NCBI GenBank assembly: GCA_020249775.1
Contig: JADCFA010000008.1
Span: forward strand, 1 to 64,000
Length of the DNA stretch: 64,000 nucleotides
Source: Roseomonas sp.
GTDB lineage: Bacteria > Pseudomonadota > Alphaproteobacteria > Acetobacterales > Acetobacteraceae
Reading direction: 5' to 3'
In this document: in pieces, positions 26,187 to 35,410 of the stretch
Numbering within the stretch: position 1 is the first letter of the stretch
Layout of the letters: each line of letters opens with the position of its first letter
The notes under the pieces: generated by a model
Seen by the model: only the letters and a program-made list of their open reading frames with translations
Database searches by the model: none
What the model was told of the DNA's origin: nothing
Program-made: the position numbers and the translations under genes

Positions 26187-27254
26187 ATGGCTGAGTTGAA
26201 ACTATCCGGCATTGTGAAGAATTTCGGCGCAGTACGCGTGCTGCATGGCATTGACCTTGCCGTGCAGGATGGGGAGATGATTGTGATTGTCGGCGCTTCC
26301 GGCTGCGGCAAGTCAACCTTGCTCCGTATCGTGGCCGGGCTGGAACGCGCCACGGGTGGCACGGTGCTGATTGATGATCGGGATGTGACAGCGCTGGAAC
26401 CCGCCGCGCGCGATATTGCGATGGTGTTTCAGAATTACGCGCTCTATCCGCATATGCGTGTTTTCGACAATATGGCCTATGGTCTGCGCATTCGCGGCCT
26501 GGCCAAGGAAGACATCAAGCGCCGTGTGCAGGAAGCGGCCGATTTGCTCGGCCTTTCCGCCCTGCTTGATCGCCGCCCACGAGAGCTTTCCGGCGGGCAG
26601 CGTCAGCGCGTCGCCATGGGGCGCGCCATTGTGCGTGAACCAAAGCTATTCCTGTTTGATGAACCGCTATCAAACCTAGATGCGAAGCTCCGGGTTGCCA
26701 TGCGCGCGGAAATCAAACGCCTGCAACGCCGGCTTGGTGTCACCAGCCTTTTCGTCACCCATGACCAGGTAGAGGCGATGACCTTGGGCGATAGGCTCGT
26801 TGTCATGCATGAAGGCCGTGCGGCGCAAATCGCCTCCCCCATGGAGATTTTTGAACGCCCCGCCGATACCTATGTCGCGGGCTTCATCGGCAGCCCGGCG
26901 ATGAATTTCCTAGCGGCCACCATTACAGAAGATGGCAAAGGCGCCGCGCTTTTGGATGGCAATGTTATCGCCCTGCCACACGGCCAATATGCCGCGCGTC
27001 CGGGGCAGAAAGTGACGCTTGGCATTCGGCCGGAACATATCAGCCTGCCCGGGCCGCTCCGCCTGACAACCGATTTGATTGAACCGCTGGGCTCCGAAAG
27101 CGTGGTGCATGGCAAGCTGGCGTCTGGCGAGACCATGGCCTTGCGGCTGCCCGGCGCGCCGCCTTCAGCCGCGGTGCTGGACATCGCGCCGCGTAGCGAA
27201 CATTTGCATGTCTTTGATGCGGAAACCGGCAAGCGCCTGCCGCCGCCTGCCTGA
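26187..27254 (+). CDS. ugpC: Glycerol-3-phosphate ABC transporter ATPase UgpC
   Basis: 355 residues, the normal length for ATPases with a C-terminal regulatory TOBE domain. Walker A is [12 protein letters not shown], the Q-loop is in [12 protein letters not shown], the signature is [16 protein letters not shown], Walker B is [16 protein letters not shown], and the switch His is in VTHDQVEAM. The TOBE part includes [14 protein letters not shown]. It powers UgpAE. It is the last gene of the unit; a compound palindromic repeat follows before the convergent synthetase gene. Confidence 0.94.
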   Translation: MAELKLSGIVKNFGAVRVLHGIDLAVQDGEMIVIVGASGCGKSTLLRIVAGLERATGGTVLIDDRDVTALEPAARDIAMVFQNYALYPHMRVFDNMAYGLRIRGLAKEDIKRRVQEAADLLGLSALLDRRPRELSGGQRQRVAMGRAIVREPKLFLFDEPLSNLDAKLRVAMRAEIKRLQRRLGVTSLFVTHDQVEAMTLGDRLVVMHEGRAAQIASPMEIFERPADTYVAGFIGSPAMNFLAATITEDGKGAALLDGNVIALPHGQYAARPGQKVTLGIRPEHISLPGPLRLTTDLIEPLGSESVVHGKLASGETMALRLPGAPPSAAVLDIAPRSEHLHVFDAETGKRLPPPA

Positions 27255-27256
27255 AG

Positions 27257-27300
27257 CATTTTCAAGCCAAGTGGAATCACTTGGCGACTCGGAAAATGCG
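27257..27300. repeat. Intergenic palindromic repeat, first hairpin
   Basis: GCATTTTC (27257-27264) pairs with GGAAAATGC (27292-27300) with one offset, and the inner arms GCCAAGTG and CACTTGGC pair across the 4-base loop GAAT. It is followed by CGACCAAACAAAAAG. The layout recalls palindromic repeats scattered between genes in other alphaproteobacteria. It starts 2 bases after the ugpC stop codon and could also terminate transcription. Confidence 0.7.
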
Positions 27301-27312
27301 ACCAAACAAAAA

Positions 27313-27360
27313 GTTTAGAGCGTGCCCCGTGAACTAAAGTGAACGGGATACGCTCTAAAC
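27313..27360. repeat. Intergenic palindromic repeat, second hairpin (bidirectional terminator candidate)
   Basis: The outer arms GTTTAGAGCGT (27313-27323) and ACGCTCTAAAC (27350-27360) pair perfectly over 11 bases. Inner CCCGT and ACGGG pair after a small internal loop, and the apex holds two GTGAAC direct repeats. It lies between the convergent ugpC and acyl-CoA synthetase stops. Confidence 0.7.
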
Positions 27361-27364
27361 ACCG

Positions 27365-28927
27365 TCACGCCTGCCCGCGTTCCACCAGCAGGCGCTTCAC
27401 CTCATTCTTCGGCACCTTGCCGTAGCCGGAACGCGGCAGCGCATCCCAAACCACGATCTTGGCCGGCCATTTATAGCGGCCAAGCCGGCCATCCAGATGC
27501 GCCATCACCGCGGCCGGATCAATCGCCGCACCCGCTTCAGCCACCAACACCGCAACACCGCTTTCCCCCCATTTCGCATCCGCAACACCGACCACGCAGG
27601 CTTCCGCAACGCTTGGGTGTGTCAGCAGCGCTTCCTCTACCTCACGCGGATACACATTCGACCCGCCAGAGATATACATGTCCGAAGCGCGGCCCGTGAT
27701 GTACAAAAAGCCGCGCGCATCCAAATGGCCAAGATCACCGGTATGGAACCAGCCACCGGCGAAGGCTTTCTCATTGGCGGCATCATTTTCGAAATAGCCG
27801 GCGAATACCGCAGGCCCGCGCACGCAAATCTCCCCGGTTTCACCCGCCGGCAAGGGCTGGTTCGCGGTATCCAGAATGGCAACTTCGATCCCCGTGCGCG
27901 GATAGCCGCAGGAACCGATTGGCATGGCGGGATCATCCGTGAGGCTATGCCAGGCCGGCGGCAGCACTGTGATATTGCCGGTCACTTCGCCCAGTCCGAA
28001 ATACTGCACCAGACAGGGGCCGAGCTTCGCAAGCGCGTATTTCTGATCCTCCCGATACATTGGCGCACCGGCATAAATCACGTGTCGCAGCGATGAATGA
28101 TCATGCGTATCCACGGCAGGATCACGACAAAGCGCGTTCAGGATCGTCGGCACGGTGAACATGTTGGAAACCCGATGCGCTTCAATCAGCCGCCAGGCCT
28201 CCGGCACATCAAAACGCTCACCAGGCAGCAGGATGGAGGCCGCGCCGCGCGCCACTTGCGATAACGCATGCACGCCCGCGCCATGCGAAAGCGGCGCCAC
28301 CACCAACGACGCATCGTTCTCGCTCAGCCCTGGCATCAGATCAGCGATATGACTGTTGATGACAAAGGCCATTTGCCCATGCGTCAGAATACCACCCTTG
28401 GGCCGGCCGGTGGTGCCGGAGGTATAGAAGAACCAGGCCGGATGGTCGCGATCCACATCGGCGGCTACGGTTACTGGTGCGGCTTGGCCTTCCGCAATCA
28501 AATCCTCCCAGGAAAAGCCCGCGCCATCGCCAATGGCGATATCCAGCACGCAGGCCGGGTTTTCCGCGCGGCAGGCGGCGCGATGTTCAGGGAACGCCAC
28601 ATCGAAAATCTGCGCCTTGCAGCGCGAAGAACCGGCCAGATAGGCGGCTTCTGGCGGGCTCAGGCGAAAATTCGTCGGCACCCATACGGCGCCAATCAGC
28701 CAACAGGCCCAAACACCTTCGAAAATCGCGTTATTGTTGCGCGAATGGATCAGCACGCGATCCCCAGGGCCAATGCCGTGCGCGCGCAAGCCCGCAGCGG
28801 CTGATGAGGCGCGGGCCGCGATCTCCGCCCAGTTCCAGACCCTGTCACGCCAGATCAGGCCGGGGCGATCCGGCAGGCGGCGGGCGGTTTGCAGCAGCAT
28901 GGCGCCCAGGTTGGAAGTCGGGATCAT
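27365..28927 (-). CDS. AMP-forming acyl-CoA synthetase/ligase
   Basis: 520 residues. The phosphate-binding loop is WFFYTSGTTGRPKGGILTHG, the aromatic/Glu motif is QYFGLGEVTGN, the hinge region is TGDLGHLDARGFLYITGR, and the catalytic Lys lies in RSGYGKVPKNEVKR. These enzymes activate carboxylic acids to acyl-AMP and then acyl-CoA. The acid is not identifiable; medium-chain or aromatic acids are usual. The ATG follows GGAGACGCCGC. It is divergent from the TRAP operon at 29051, so the synthetase may act on the acid that transporter imports. Confidence 0.9.
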   Translation of the reverse strand: MIPTSNLGAMLLQTARRLPDRPGLIWRDRVWNWAEIAARASSAAAGLRAHGIGPGDRVLIHSRNNNAIFEGVWACWLIGAVWVPTNFRLSPPEAAYLAGSSRCKAQIFDVAFPEHRAACRAENPACVLDIAIGDGAGFSWEDLIAEGQAAPVTVAADVDRDHPAWFFYTSGTTGRPKGGILTHGQMAFVINSHIADLMPGLSENDASLVVAPLSHGAGVHALSQVARGAASILLPGERFDVPEAWRLIEAHRVSNMFTVPTILNALCRDPAVDTHDHSSLRHVIYAGAPMYREDQKYALAKLGPCLVQYFGLGEVTGNITVLPPAWHSLTDDPAMPIGSCGYPRTGIEVAILDTANQPLPAGETGEICVRGPAVFAGYFENDAANEKAFAGGWFHTGDLGHLDARGFLYITGRASDMYISGGSNVYPREVEEALLTHPSVAEACVVGVADAKWGESGVAVLVAEAGAAIDPAAVMAHLDGRLGRYKWPAKIVVWDALPRSGYGKVPKNEVKRLLVERGQA

Positions 28928-29050
28928 GCGGCGTCTCCTGTATCTTTCCGCCGGTTACCGACGGTTCGCGCGATGTTTCGCTTGCCTCCGGCGCTGGCCT
29001 TAGGCAAGGGAGGATCATAGTCTGGACTTTAGCAAAGGGAGAAGAACGCC

Positions 29051-30103
29051 ATGAACACCCCATTCCAGGGCGCGACGCGCCGTAACCTGCTGCTGGGCGC
29101 CGGGGCGCTTGGCCTGGCCGCGCCCAGCATTGCGCGTGCGCAGGGGCAATACCGCGCCGAATACAAGGTCTCGGTCGTGGGCAACCGCCCGCTGCCGATT
29201 TCGGACGGCGCCTTCACCTGGGCGGAGCTGGTAACGGAACGCTCCGGCGGGCGGATCAATATGAAGGTCTATCCGGGCAGCCAATTGGTCGGCGGCGATC
29301 AGACGCGCGAATTGGTCGCGATGCGCCAGGGCGTGATTGATATGGCGGTGTTTTCCACCATCAATATCTCCCCGCAAATCCGCGAAATGAATATCTTTTC
29401 ACTGCCCTTCCTGATGCCCAATCACCGCGCCTATGACGCGATCATCAATGGCGAAGTCGGGCGTGATCTATTCGGCACGCTGACCAGCCGCGATGTGACA
29501 CCGGTTGCCTGGGGCGAGAATGGTTTCCGCGAAATCTCCAACAGCAAGCGCGAAATCCGCAAGCCCGAGGATTTGCGCGGCCTGAAAATCCGCTTCGCGG
29601 CGGGGGCGATTTTCAGCGAAATCTATCAGGGCCTGGGCGCCAATCCGGTGCAGATGTCTTTCGCTGATCTGCAACCCGCCCTTTCCACCGGCGCGGTGGA
29701 TGGGCAGGAAAATCCGGTCAATCTGTTTCTCGGTTTCCGGATGGACACGCTCGCGCAGCGCCATTTGACCATCTGGAATTACTGCGCCGACGCGGCGATT
29801 TTCGTCGCCTCCAAGGCGGTGATGGATAGCTTCGCGCCGGCGGATCGCGATCTGGTGATTGCCTGCGCCCGCGAAGCGGCGCAAAGGCAAATTGCCGCCG
29901 CAAGGAAGGGGCTTGGCATTGATGGGGATCGTTCTTCCATCGAAGAATGTATCCGCCGCGGTGTGGCGGTGGCGGAACTGACGCCCGCTGAAAAGCAGGC
30001 TTTCGCCCGCGCCACGCGCCCTGTCTTTGACAAATGGGCGCAGACGGTGGGCACGGCGCTGGTGCAAAAAGCCGAAGCCGCCATTGCGCGCGCGATTGCC
30101 TGA
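29051..30103 (+). CDS. dctP: TRAP periplasmic binding protein DctP (second TRAP system)
   Basis: 350 residues. The signal peptide contains TRRNLLLGAGALGLAAPSIARAQ. The mature part has the classical DctP blocks GGRINMKVYPGSQLVGGDQTRELVAMRQG, DLRGLKIRFAAGAIF with the carboxylate-pairing Arg, and LSTGAVDGQENPVNLF. The ATG follows AAAGGGAGAAGAACGCC. dctQ and dctM follow with gaps of 6 and 3 bases, forming a complete dctPQM operon. Organic acid uptake is expected. Confidence 0.94.
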   Translation: MNTPFQGATRRNLLLGAGALGLAAPSIARAQGQYRAEYKVSVVGNRPLPISDGAFTWAELVTERSGGRINMKVYPGSQLVGGDQTRELVAMRQGVIDMAVFSTINISPQIREMNIFSLPFLMPNHRAYDAIINGEVGRDLFGTLTSRDVTPVAWGENGFREISNSKREIRKPEDLRGLKIRFAAGAIFSEIYQGLGANPVQMSFADLQPALSTGAVDGQENPVNLFLGFRMDTLAQRHLTIWNYCADAAIFVASKAVMDSFAPADRDLVIACAREAAQRQIAAARKGLGIDGDRSSIEECIRRGVAVAELTPAEKQAFARATRPVFDKWAQTVGTALVQKAEAAIARAIA

Positions 30104-30109
30104 CGCGCC

Positions 30110-30619
30110 ATGAGTGTTGAATTGGATCCGGGGGCAACGCTTCCGGATCCGAAAACCCGCATCCCGCTCAGTTTCGAACGTATCTTGCTCGCCTTGGCCA
30201 TGGCTGCCATGGCGCTGATCACGGCGGCCAATGTGCTGGCGCGCTACCTGACCAATGTATCGCTTGCCATCACGGAAGAATATTCGGTGGTGCTGATGGT
30301 GGTGATTGCGCTGATCGGTACGGCGCTGGCCATCGCGACCGGGCGGCATATCCGGGTTGGGTATTTTACTGATCTCATGGGCAAGCTGGGGCAACGCCGG
30401 GCGGAAATTCTGGCGCTGTTGCTAGCCATCATCTGCTTTGGGCTGCTTGCGGTATTCGGCGCTAAACTGGCTTATGACGAATATCGCTTTGAAGTGCTGT
30501 CCAACGGGCTTGGCAATCCGCAATGGCTTTATACCGGGTGGCTGCCGTTGGTCTCACTGCTGGTGATTGCGCGCGCGGCGGGCCGGCTGATCCGCCTCGC
30601 GCGCGGTGAGGATGGCTGA
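30110..30619 (+). CDS. dctQ: TRAP small permease DctQ (second TRAP system)
   Basis: 169 residues, four membrane segments. The ITEEYSVVLMVVIALIGTALAIATGRHIRVGYFTDLMGKL region is the DctQ hallmark. The ATG at 30110 lies 6 bases after the dctP stop. It pairs with the DctM encoded 3 bases downstream. Confidence 0.92.
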   Translation: MSVELDPGATLPDPKTRIPLSFERILLALAMAAMALITAANVLARYLTNVSLAITEEYSVVLMVVIALIGTALAIATGRHIRVGYFTDLMGKLGQRRAEILALLLAIICFGLLAVFGAKLAYDEYRFEVLSNGLGNPQWLYTGWLPLVSLLVIARAAGRLIRLARGEDG

Positions 30620-30622
30620 GCC

Positions 30623-31909
30623 ATGATCGCGACCATCCTATTTCTTGCTTTTGCGATATTGCTTGCAGGCGGCGTGCCGGTCGCGATTTGTCTTGGGCTG
30701 GCCGGCGCCTTCGCCATTTGGCTTGCGGATCAATCCATCATGGCGATGCCCACCAATGTCTATGCCGGCATTGCGAAATATCCGCTGATCGCCATTCCCA
30801 TGTTCGTGCTGGTGGGTAGTGTGTTTGACCGCACCGGTGTTGCCTTGCGGCTGGTGCGTTTTGCAACCGCGCTGGTCGGTGCCGGGCGCGGCGCGCTGGC
30901 TTCTGTCGCAGTGCTGGTCGCCATGGTGATTGGCGGCATTTCGGGCTCCGGCCCCGCCACCAGCGCGGCGGTGGGGCAGGTCGTGACGAAAAGCATGGCG
31001 GAGGATGGCTATCCGCGGCCCTTTATTGCCAGCACCGTGGGGGCCGCTGCGGCCACCGATATCCTGATCCCGCCTTCCATCGCCTTCATTGTCTATGCCG
31101 TGCTGGTGCCGGGGGTTTCCGTGCCCGCCATTTTCGCTGCCGGCATGATCCCGGGGATTCTCGCCGGGCTTTGCATCATCGCCGCCGTGGTGATCATTTC
31201 CATCCTGAAGGATTTCGGCGGCAAGGCGCGCCAGAAGGAGGCCATTGCCGTTTGGCAAAGCTTCAAGGAAGCCTTTTGGGGCCTGCTGGCGCCGGTGGTG
31301 ATCCTGGGCGGCATGCGGCTTGGACTTTTCACGCCAACGGAAGCCGCCGTTGTCGCGGTATTCTATGGGCTCTTTATAGGCTTTTTCATCTACCGCAGCC
31401 TGAGCTTGCGCGATGTCTATGAAATGCTGGTGGAGGCCGGGGAAATCTCTGCCGTCATTCTGATTGTCATTGCCTTGGCGACTGTCTTTGCCTGGTCCAC
31501 CAGCACGCTTGGCATTGTGCGCCCGATTGTGGAATGGGTGGTGGGGCTTGGGTTCGGTTCGGCCGGCACGCTGGCGCTGCTCACGATTTTCCTGATCATC
31601 GTAGGCATGTTTCTGGATGGCATTTCGATCTTCCTGATCCTGCTGCCGGTGCTATTGCCGATTGCCAATGCCTTTCAATGGGATTTGACCTGGTTCGGCG
31701 TGGTGCTGACCATGATGATCGCAATCGGCCAATTCACGCCACCCATGGCGGTGAATTTGATGGTGTCTTGCCGTATCGCCGGCGTTTCCATGGAAAGCAC
31801 CGTGCCCTGGGTGATCTGGCTGGTGCTGGCCATGTTGCTTTCCGCCGTCGCTGTCATGGCCGTGCCGGATTTGGCGCTCTGGTTGCCGCGCGTGATGGGG
31901 CTTGGCTGA
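30623..31909 (+). CDS. dctM: TRAP large permease DctM (second TRAP system)
   Basis: 428 residues with about 12 membrane segments. It has GGISGSGPATSAAVGQVVTKSMAEDGYPRPFIASTVGAAAATDILIPPSIAFIVYAV and, near the end, WDLTWFGVVLTMMIAIGQFTPPMAVNLMVSCRIAGV, both standard. It completes the dctPQM unit and converges with a Bug gene 6 bases away. Confidence 0.94.
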   Translation: MIATILFLAFAILLAGGVPVAICLGLAGAFAIWLADQSIMAMPTNVYAGIAKYPLIAIPMFVLVGSVFDRTGVALRLVRFATALVGAGRGALASVAVLVAMVIGGISGSGPATSAAVGQVVTKSMAEDGYPRPFIASTVGAAAATDILIPPSIAFIVYAVLVPGVSVPAIFAAGMIPGILAGLCIIAAVVIISILKDFGGKARQKEAIAVWQSFKEAFWGLLAPVVILGGMRLGLFTPTEAAVVAVFYGLFIGFFIYRSLSLRDVYEMLVEAGEISAVILIVIALATVFAWSTSTLGIVRPIVEWVVGLGFGSAGTLALLTIFLIIVGMFLDGISIFLILLPVLLPIANAFQWDLTWFGVVLTMMIAIGQFTPPMAVNLMVSCRIAGVSMESTVPWVIWLVLAMLLSAVAVMAVPDLALWLPRVMGLG

Positions 31910-31915
31910 AACCAT

Positions 31916-32884
31916 TCAGCCAAGCTTCAGACCAAGCTCCTGCACGGTTCTCCGCTCATCCTCGTAATGCGCGGCAGCCGCTACGGCGTAATCGGCGCTG
32001 TTCAGATAGCGCACCGGCATGTCAAAGCGCGCAATCACCGCCAGATGCGCTGGGTCGAATAACGCCTCCTTGAAGGCGTCATGCAGCACGCGCACTACGC
32101 CAGGGTCCATGCCGCGCGGCCCGCCAATGCCATAGGTGCTTTCGCCGAGGACATCATAGCCAATCTCCCGCAGGGTCGGCACATTCGGGAAACGCGTCGC
32201 CCTTTCGCTCATCCATACAGCCAAGGGGCGCACACGGCCTTCAAGGGCCATATCCGCCCAGGCGCTGGTCTCGGCCGAGAAATGAATATCGCCGGCCAAT
32301 AGCGCTTGCAGATTGGGCGCAGCCCCGCGGAAGGGCACGGTCACCCAATCAATGCCCGCCAAACGTGCCAGCCGGGTCATCTGGATATCGGTCGTATTGG
32401 CGCCCGGCGTGCCGTAATTGAACTTGCCCGGATTGGCGCGCGCATCGGCGAGCAATTCCTGCATGCTCCGCCAGGGTGCATCACGGCGCACCACCACGCC
32501 GCCCATATAGCCCACCAGGCGAATGACCCAGGTGAAATCCTGCATCGGGTCCCATTGCGGCCTTTCCTGCATCAGCGGCATGCGGAAGGTGCCATTGGAC
32601 ATTTGCGCAAGCGCATAGCCATCGGGCCGCGCTTCGCGCGCCAGGAATTGCGCGGCGAGCGACCCACCCGCGCCCGGCTTATTGTCTACAATGATAGGTT
32701 GACCAAGCCGCTTTGCCGCCTGTTCACACAAGGCACGCATCTGGATATCGGTGGCGCCGCCTGGCGTCCAGGGCACCATCATGCGGATTGGCTTGTCCGG
32801 AAACCGCGCCTGCGCCAGCGCGGGTGTCGCCAGCGCCCCAGCCAAGCCTGCCATTACGGCACGGCGACCAAGCAGCTTACCCAT
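31916..32884 (-). CDS. Bug/TctC-family binding protein
   Basis: 322 residues. The signal peptide begins MGKLLGRRAVMAGLAGALATPALAQA. The N-lobe FPDKPIRMMVPWTPGGATDIQMRALCEQAAKRLGQP and VDNKPGAGGSLAAQFLAREARPDGYAL are typical. IDWVTVPFRGAAPNLQALLAGDIHFSAET shows the second conserved block. The ATG follows GGGAGGAAAGC. It stands alone, separated from the upstream Tim44-like gene by a strong terminator and with no membrane partners, so it is an orphan binding protein. Confidence 0.92.
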   Translation of the reverse strand: MGKLLGRRAVMAGLAGALATPALAQARFPDKPIRMMVPWTPGGATDIQMRALCEQAAKRLGQPIIVDNKPGAGGSLAAQFLAREARPDGYALAQMSNGTFRMPLMQERPQWDPMQDFTWVIRLVGYMGGVVVRRDAPWRSMQELLADARANPGKFNYGTPGANTTDIQMTRLARLAGIDWVTVPFRGAAPNLQALLAGDIHFSAETSAWADMALEGRVRPLAVWMSERATRFPNVPTLREIGYDVLGESTYGIGGPRGMDPGVVRVLHDAFKEALFDPAHLAVIARFDMPVRYLNSADYAVAAAAHYEDERRTVQELGLKLG

Positions 32885-32953
32885 GCTTTCCTCCCGTTTC
32901 TTTCGGGGAAGGCTAAACGAACCAATCAGCGGAAGGCGAGCTTTTTTTAGCGC

Positions 32954-32988
32954 AAAAAAATACCGTGATCAGCGGCAACTGATCACGG
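32954..32988 (-). terminator. Rho-independent terminator of the Tim44-like gene
   Basis: On the minus strand, CCGTGATCAG and CTGATCACGG (32963-32988) form a perfect 10-base stem, followed by TA and seven T (32960-32954). It separates the Tim44-like gene from the downstream Bug gene. Confidence 0.88.
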
Positions 32989-33005
32989 CATGGCGCAACG
33001 GGAAA

Positions 33006-33030
33006 CCGGCATGGCCTGTGGCCATGCCGG
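33006..33030. repeat. Perfect 11-bp hairpin after the Tim44-like gene
   Basis: CCGGCATGGCC (33006-33016) pairs with GGCCATGCCGG (33020-33030) across a 3-base loop. It lies 11 bases past the stop and before the terminator, and probably stabilises the mRNA 3' end. Confidence 0.6.
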
Positions 33031-33040
33031 CAATTCAACG

Positions 33041-33997
33041 TCAGCTGGTCTGCTGAATGGCCGAGAGCAGCCAGCGCTCCTCAGGGCCGCTGCGCACAAA
33101 GGTCCAAAGCTCGGTGGAGGTCTGGCGCTCAGTCGTGGAGCCTTCCACCACCTTCCCGCTGGCCTGTTCAAAGGTCGCGTCCAGCAGGCTGAAGCGCATC
33201 GCAACCGTGGCGTAATCCAGCCCATCCTCATTCCAGGCTTCGGAAAGGTCACCGCCTTCCAGCTTCACATCGCGGGTTTCATTGCGCCAACCGCGCGCAT
33301 CCAAATCGCGATAATCCTGGGCGAAGTAGCCAACCATCTCAGGTGTCGCGAAGTCGCGCAGGCCCTTAAGGTCGCGGCGTGACCAGGCGGCATTCACCTC
33401 AATCAAGGAACGCTCAAACGCCTGATAATCCTGCGGCGTCAGTTGGACATCGCGTGCGGGCGGGGCATAGGCGCCGCCAGTGGCCGGGGCAGCGGCACCA
33501 CCCATGGGGGCCGGTTCCATCTGGCGTTCATAGCCGGAAGGCCCAGCCATGGCGGGGGCGGGTTGGCGGCGGCGAAACAGCCGGAAGGCCAGATAGATCA
33601 GCCCGCCAATCAGCGCCACTTGCAGCAGCAGGCCAAGCATGGCGCCGAGGCCGCCGGCACCGCCCAGCAGGCCACCGCCTAGGAACATGCCGATCAGGCC
33701 GCCCATCAGCAAACCACCGGCAAGCGCACCCATGAAGGAACGCTGCGGCTGCGCCTGCGGCGGCATGCCAGGACGCGCGGGCGCGCCGGCCTGTTGCGGG
33801 CCAGAAGGCTGGGTTGCCGTGCGTTCCATCGGGCGCGCGGTATTGGGCGCGGTCTGGGTGGGCGGTGGCGCGGAATAGGTCCGGCTGCCGCGGCTGCCGG
33901 AAGATGAATTGCCGCCGGGCTTGGCATCGGCCAGCACCGGCACCAAAACCATGGCAAGGGCCGCGAAAGCGGTGACAAGATAGGCGGGACGAGGCAT
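33041..33997 (-). CDS. Tim44-like domain protein with membrane anchor
   Basis: 318 residues. An N-terminal hydrophobic signal or anchor (AYLVTAFAALAMVLVPVLADA) is followed by a Gly/Pro/Gln-rich linker. Next come Gly-rich membrane segments (MGALAGGLLMGGLIGMFLGGGLLGG and LGLLLQVALIGGLIYLAFRLF), then a C-terminal Tim44-like domain (about residues 205-318, from TPQDYQAFERSLIEVNAAWSRRDLKGLRDFATPEM). Bacterial members are poorly characterised envelope proteins, so import motor function should not be assumed. The ATG at 33997 is chosen over 34093 because it starts the hydrophobic segment. A TATATT element upstream on the minus strand could be its -10 box. Confidence 0.85.
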   Translation of the reverse strand: MPRPAYLVTAFAALAMVLVPVLADAKPGGNSSSGSRGSRTYSAPPPTQTAPNTARPMERTATQPSGPQQAGAPARPGMPPQAQPQRSFMGALAGGLLMGGLIGMFLGGGLLGGAGGLGAMLGLLLQVALIGGLIYLAFRLFRRRQPAPAMAGPSGYERQMEPAPMGGAAAPATGGAYAPPARDVQLTPQDYQAFERSLIEVNAAWSRRDLKGLRDFATPEMVGYFAQDYRDLDARGWRNETRDVKLEGGDLSEAWNEDGLDYATVAMRFSLLDATFEQASGKVVEGSTTERQTSTELWTFVRSGPEERWLLSAIQQTS

Positions 33998-34180
33998 TGG
34001 ATTTGGACCCCCAAGATGAACAGACTTTAATATACGCATTTCTCGGCGAAAGCGAAGGGGTAAATTACTCGAGTGTGATTGAAGCTTGTGCACCGCCGGG
34101 CCAAATGGGAGATTAAGGTCACCGACCTGCGATTTTATACGTCTCGCTAGTCAGTTTCTGCTAAGCTTCAAACCAATCAT

Positions 34181-35410
34181 ATGTCCATCGCACGACCCTC
34201 CATCCCCAATATGCCAGCGAGCCAGAGCTCGCTGCAGGATTCGCTGCGGCGGGCGCTGCGCGACGAAGCGGGCCGTGCGGCCCTGCGCGTTTCCCCCGGG
34301 ACGCAGCCCGAAGCGCAAAGGCTGGTCTTCGCCCTGCTGCGAGAAGCCGCCGATGTCAAAGGCGGGTCACTCCTTGAAATCTCACCGGATGACTGGCTGG
34401 TAACTGAATTGCCCAGTCTTGAGGCCGGCAAACTCCAGACCCTGCTCGGTAAAATTCTTGGAAATTCAGCGGTGCAACTTCTCCCCCTGCCGGCGTCAAA
34501 ACCCATGCTGGTCGGGCTATTGAGCGCCGCCCGCTTGCCGCAATTTCTGGAAGTCCCGGCGGCAGAGTTGATCTCCCCTCTTGGCCTTCATGCCCGATTG
34601 GATAGGCTGAATTTGGCGCAAGTCTATCGTCGGCAAAGCATTGTTGGGATCACCGATGCCATGCTGCCGCGATTGATCTTTCAACGCCTGGCCTTGGACA
34701 AGACAGCGCTGCAATTGCATCTTGGGAGCCTTGCCGAGGATCGGGCTCTGCTGCGCCACACGCAGTCGCTGTTGCAGAAACACGTCCTTGAAGCGCTCGG
34801 CGATGAGGGCACTCGCAAATCCCTGATGGGGGGCGGGCCGATAGCACCGTTATTGCTGGATTTACCCCCTGATCTGCTGCCTTCCACGCCGGGTGAAACG
34901 GAACAGGACCCGCAGCCGGCCGCCGCCCCTGCCCTTTATGCAACGCTGTCCCTGCACGAGGCCATCTCCATCAGCAATCTTGCCGCCAGACGAGAAGCGC
35001 TGCGGCAGGAGGCCTGGGGCATTGCTATATCGGGGCTTTCGGTATCGGCTTTGTCCCTGGTTGAAGCGGATGCCCTGCCGGTGGATTGGCTGATCCTGGA
35101 TTGGTCGCCCGCGCTGGAAGATACGCAAGCGCTCAGGGCCTTGCGGCGCATAGATCAGGCGCGCGTCATTCTGGATGGCTGCGATGGCGAAGCTGCCCTT
35201 TCCTGGGGCCTCAGCCAAGGCATTCATCTTTACGGCGGTCCCTGGATTGAAGACATTATCGCTGCGAGCCGCATGGAATATTGCAGCGAAGCCGCGCGCT
35301 GTCTCCGTTCGGAATGCCGCGCCCGTGGGCTTGCGACTTCGCCCTTCGACAGGCTCGGTTGCCATAATCATCTTTTGCTCGAAGCCGTATTGCCCGAGTG
35401 CCATTCATGA
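34181..35410 (+). CDS. Degenerate EAL-barrel-like protein A, function unknown
   Basis: 409 residues, no signal peptide or membrane segment. Residues 40-105 look like a small alpha/beta module (EAQRLVFALLREA, LLEISPDDWLVTELP). Residues about 165-358 follow the order of an EAL barrel: LHLGSLAEDRALLRHT resembles the second EAL strand region. WGIAISGLSVSALSLVEADALPVDWLILDWSP (279-310) resembles the region around DDFGTGYSSL...LPVDxLKID. RVILDGCDGEAALSWGLSQGIHLYGGPW (328-355) resembles the VVAEGVE...GCDxxQGYLF region. The EAL, DDFGTG and EGVE metal and catalytic residues are absent, so c-di-GMP hydrolysis is not expected. It overlaps gene B by 4 bases (ATGA). The relationship is inferred from pattern only. 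Confidence 0.7.
   Translation: MSIARPSIPNMPASQSSLQDSLRRALRDEAGRAALRVSPGTQPEAQRLVFALLREAADVKGGSLLEISPDDWLVTELPSLEAGKLQTLLGKILGNSAVQLLPLPASKPMLVGLLSAARLPQFLEVPAAELISPLGLHARLDRLNLAQVYRRQSIVGITDAMLPRLIFQRLALDKTALQLHLGSLAEDRALLRHTQSLLQKHVLEALGDEGTRKSLMGGGPIAPLLLDLPPDLLPSTPGETEQDPQPAAAPALYATLSLHEAISISNLAARREALRQEAWGIAISGLSVSALSLVEADALPVDWLILDWSPALEDTQALRALRRIDQARVILDGCDGEAALSWGLSQGIHLYGGPWIEDIIAASRMEYCSEAARCLRSECRARGLATSPFDRLGCHNHLLLEAVLPECHS

Noticed and set aside
31534-32073. Plus-strand 179-codon frame bridging dctM and the next gene
   Set aside because: It is out of frame with dctM and antisense to the Bug gene end; composition is that of a shadow frame.
32942-32960. T7-AGCGC-A7 inverted repeat as a plus-strand terminator
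   Set aside because: The stem is made only of A-T pairs and no plus-strand gene ends there. The A7 arm already serves as the T tract of the minus-strand terminator.
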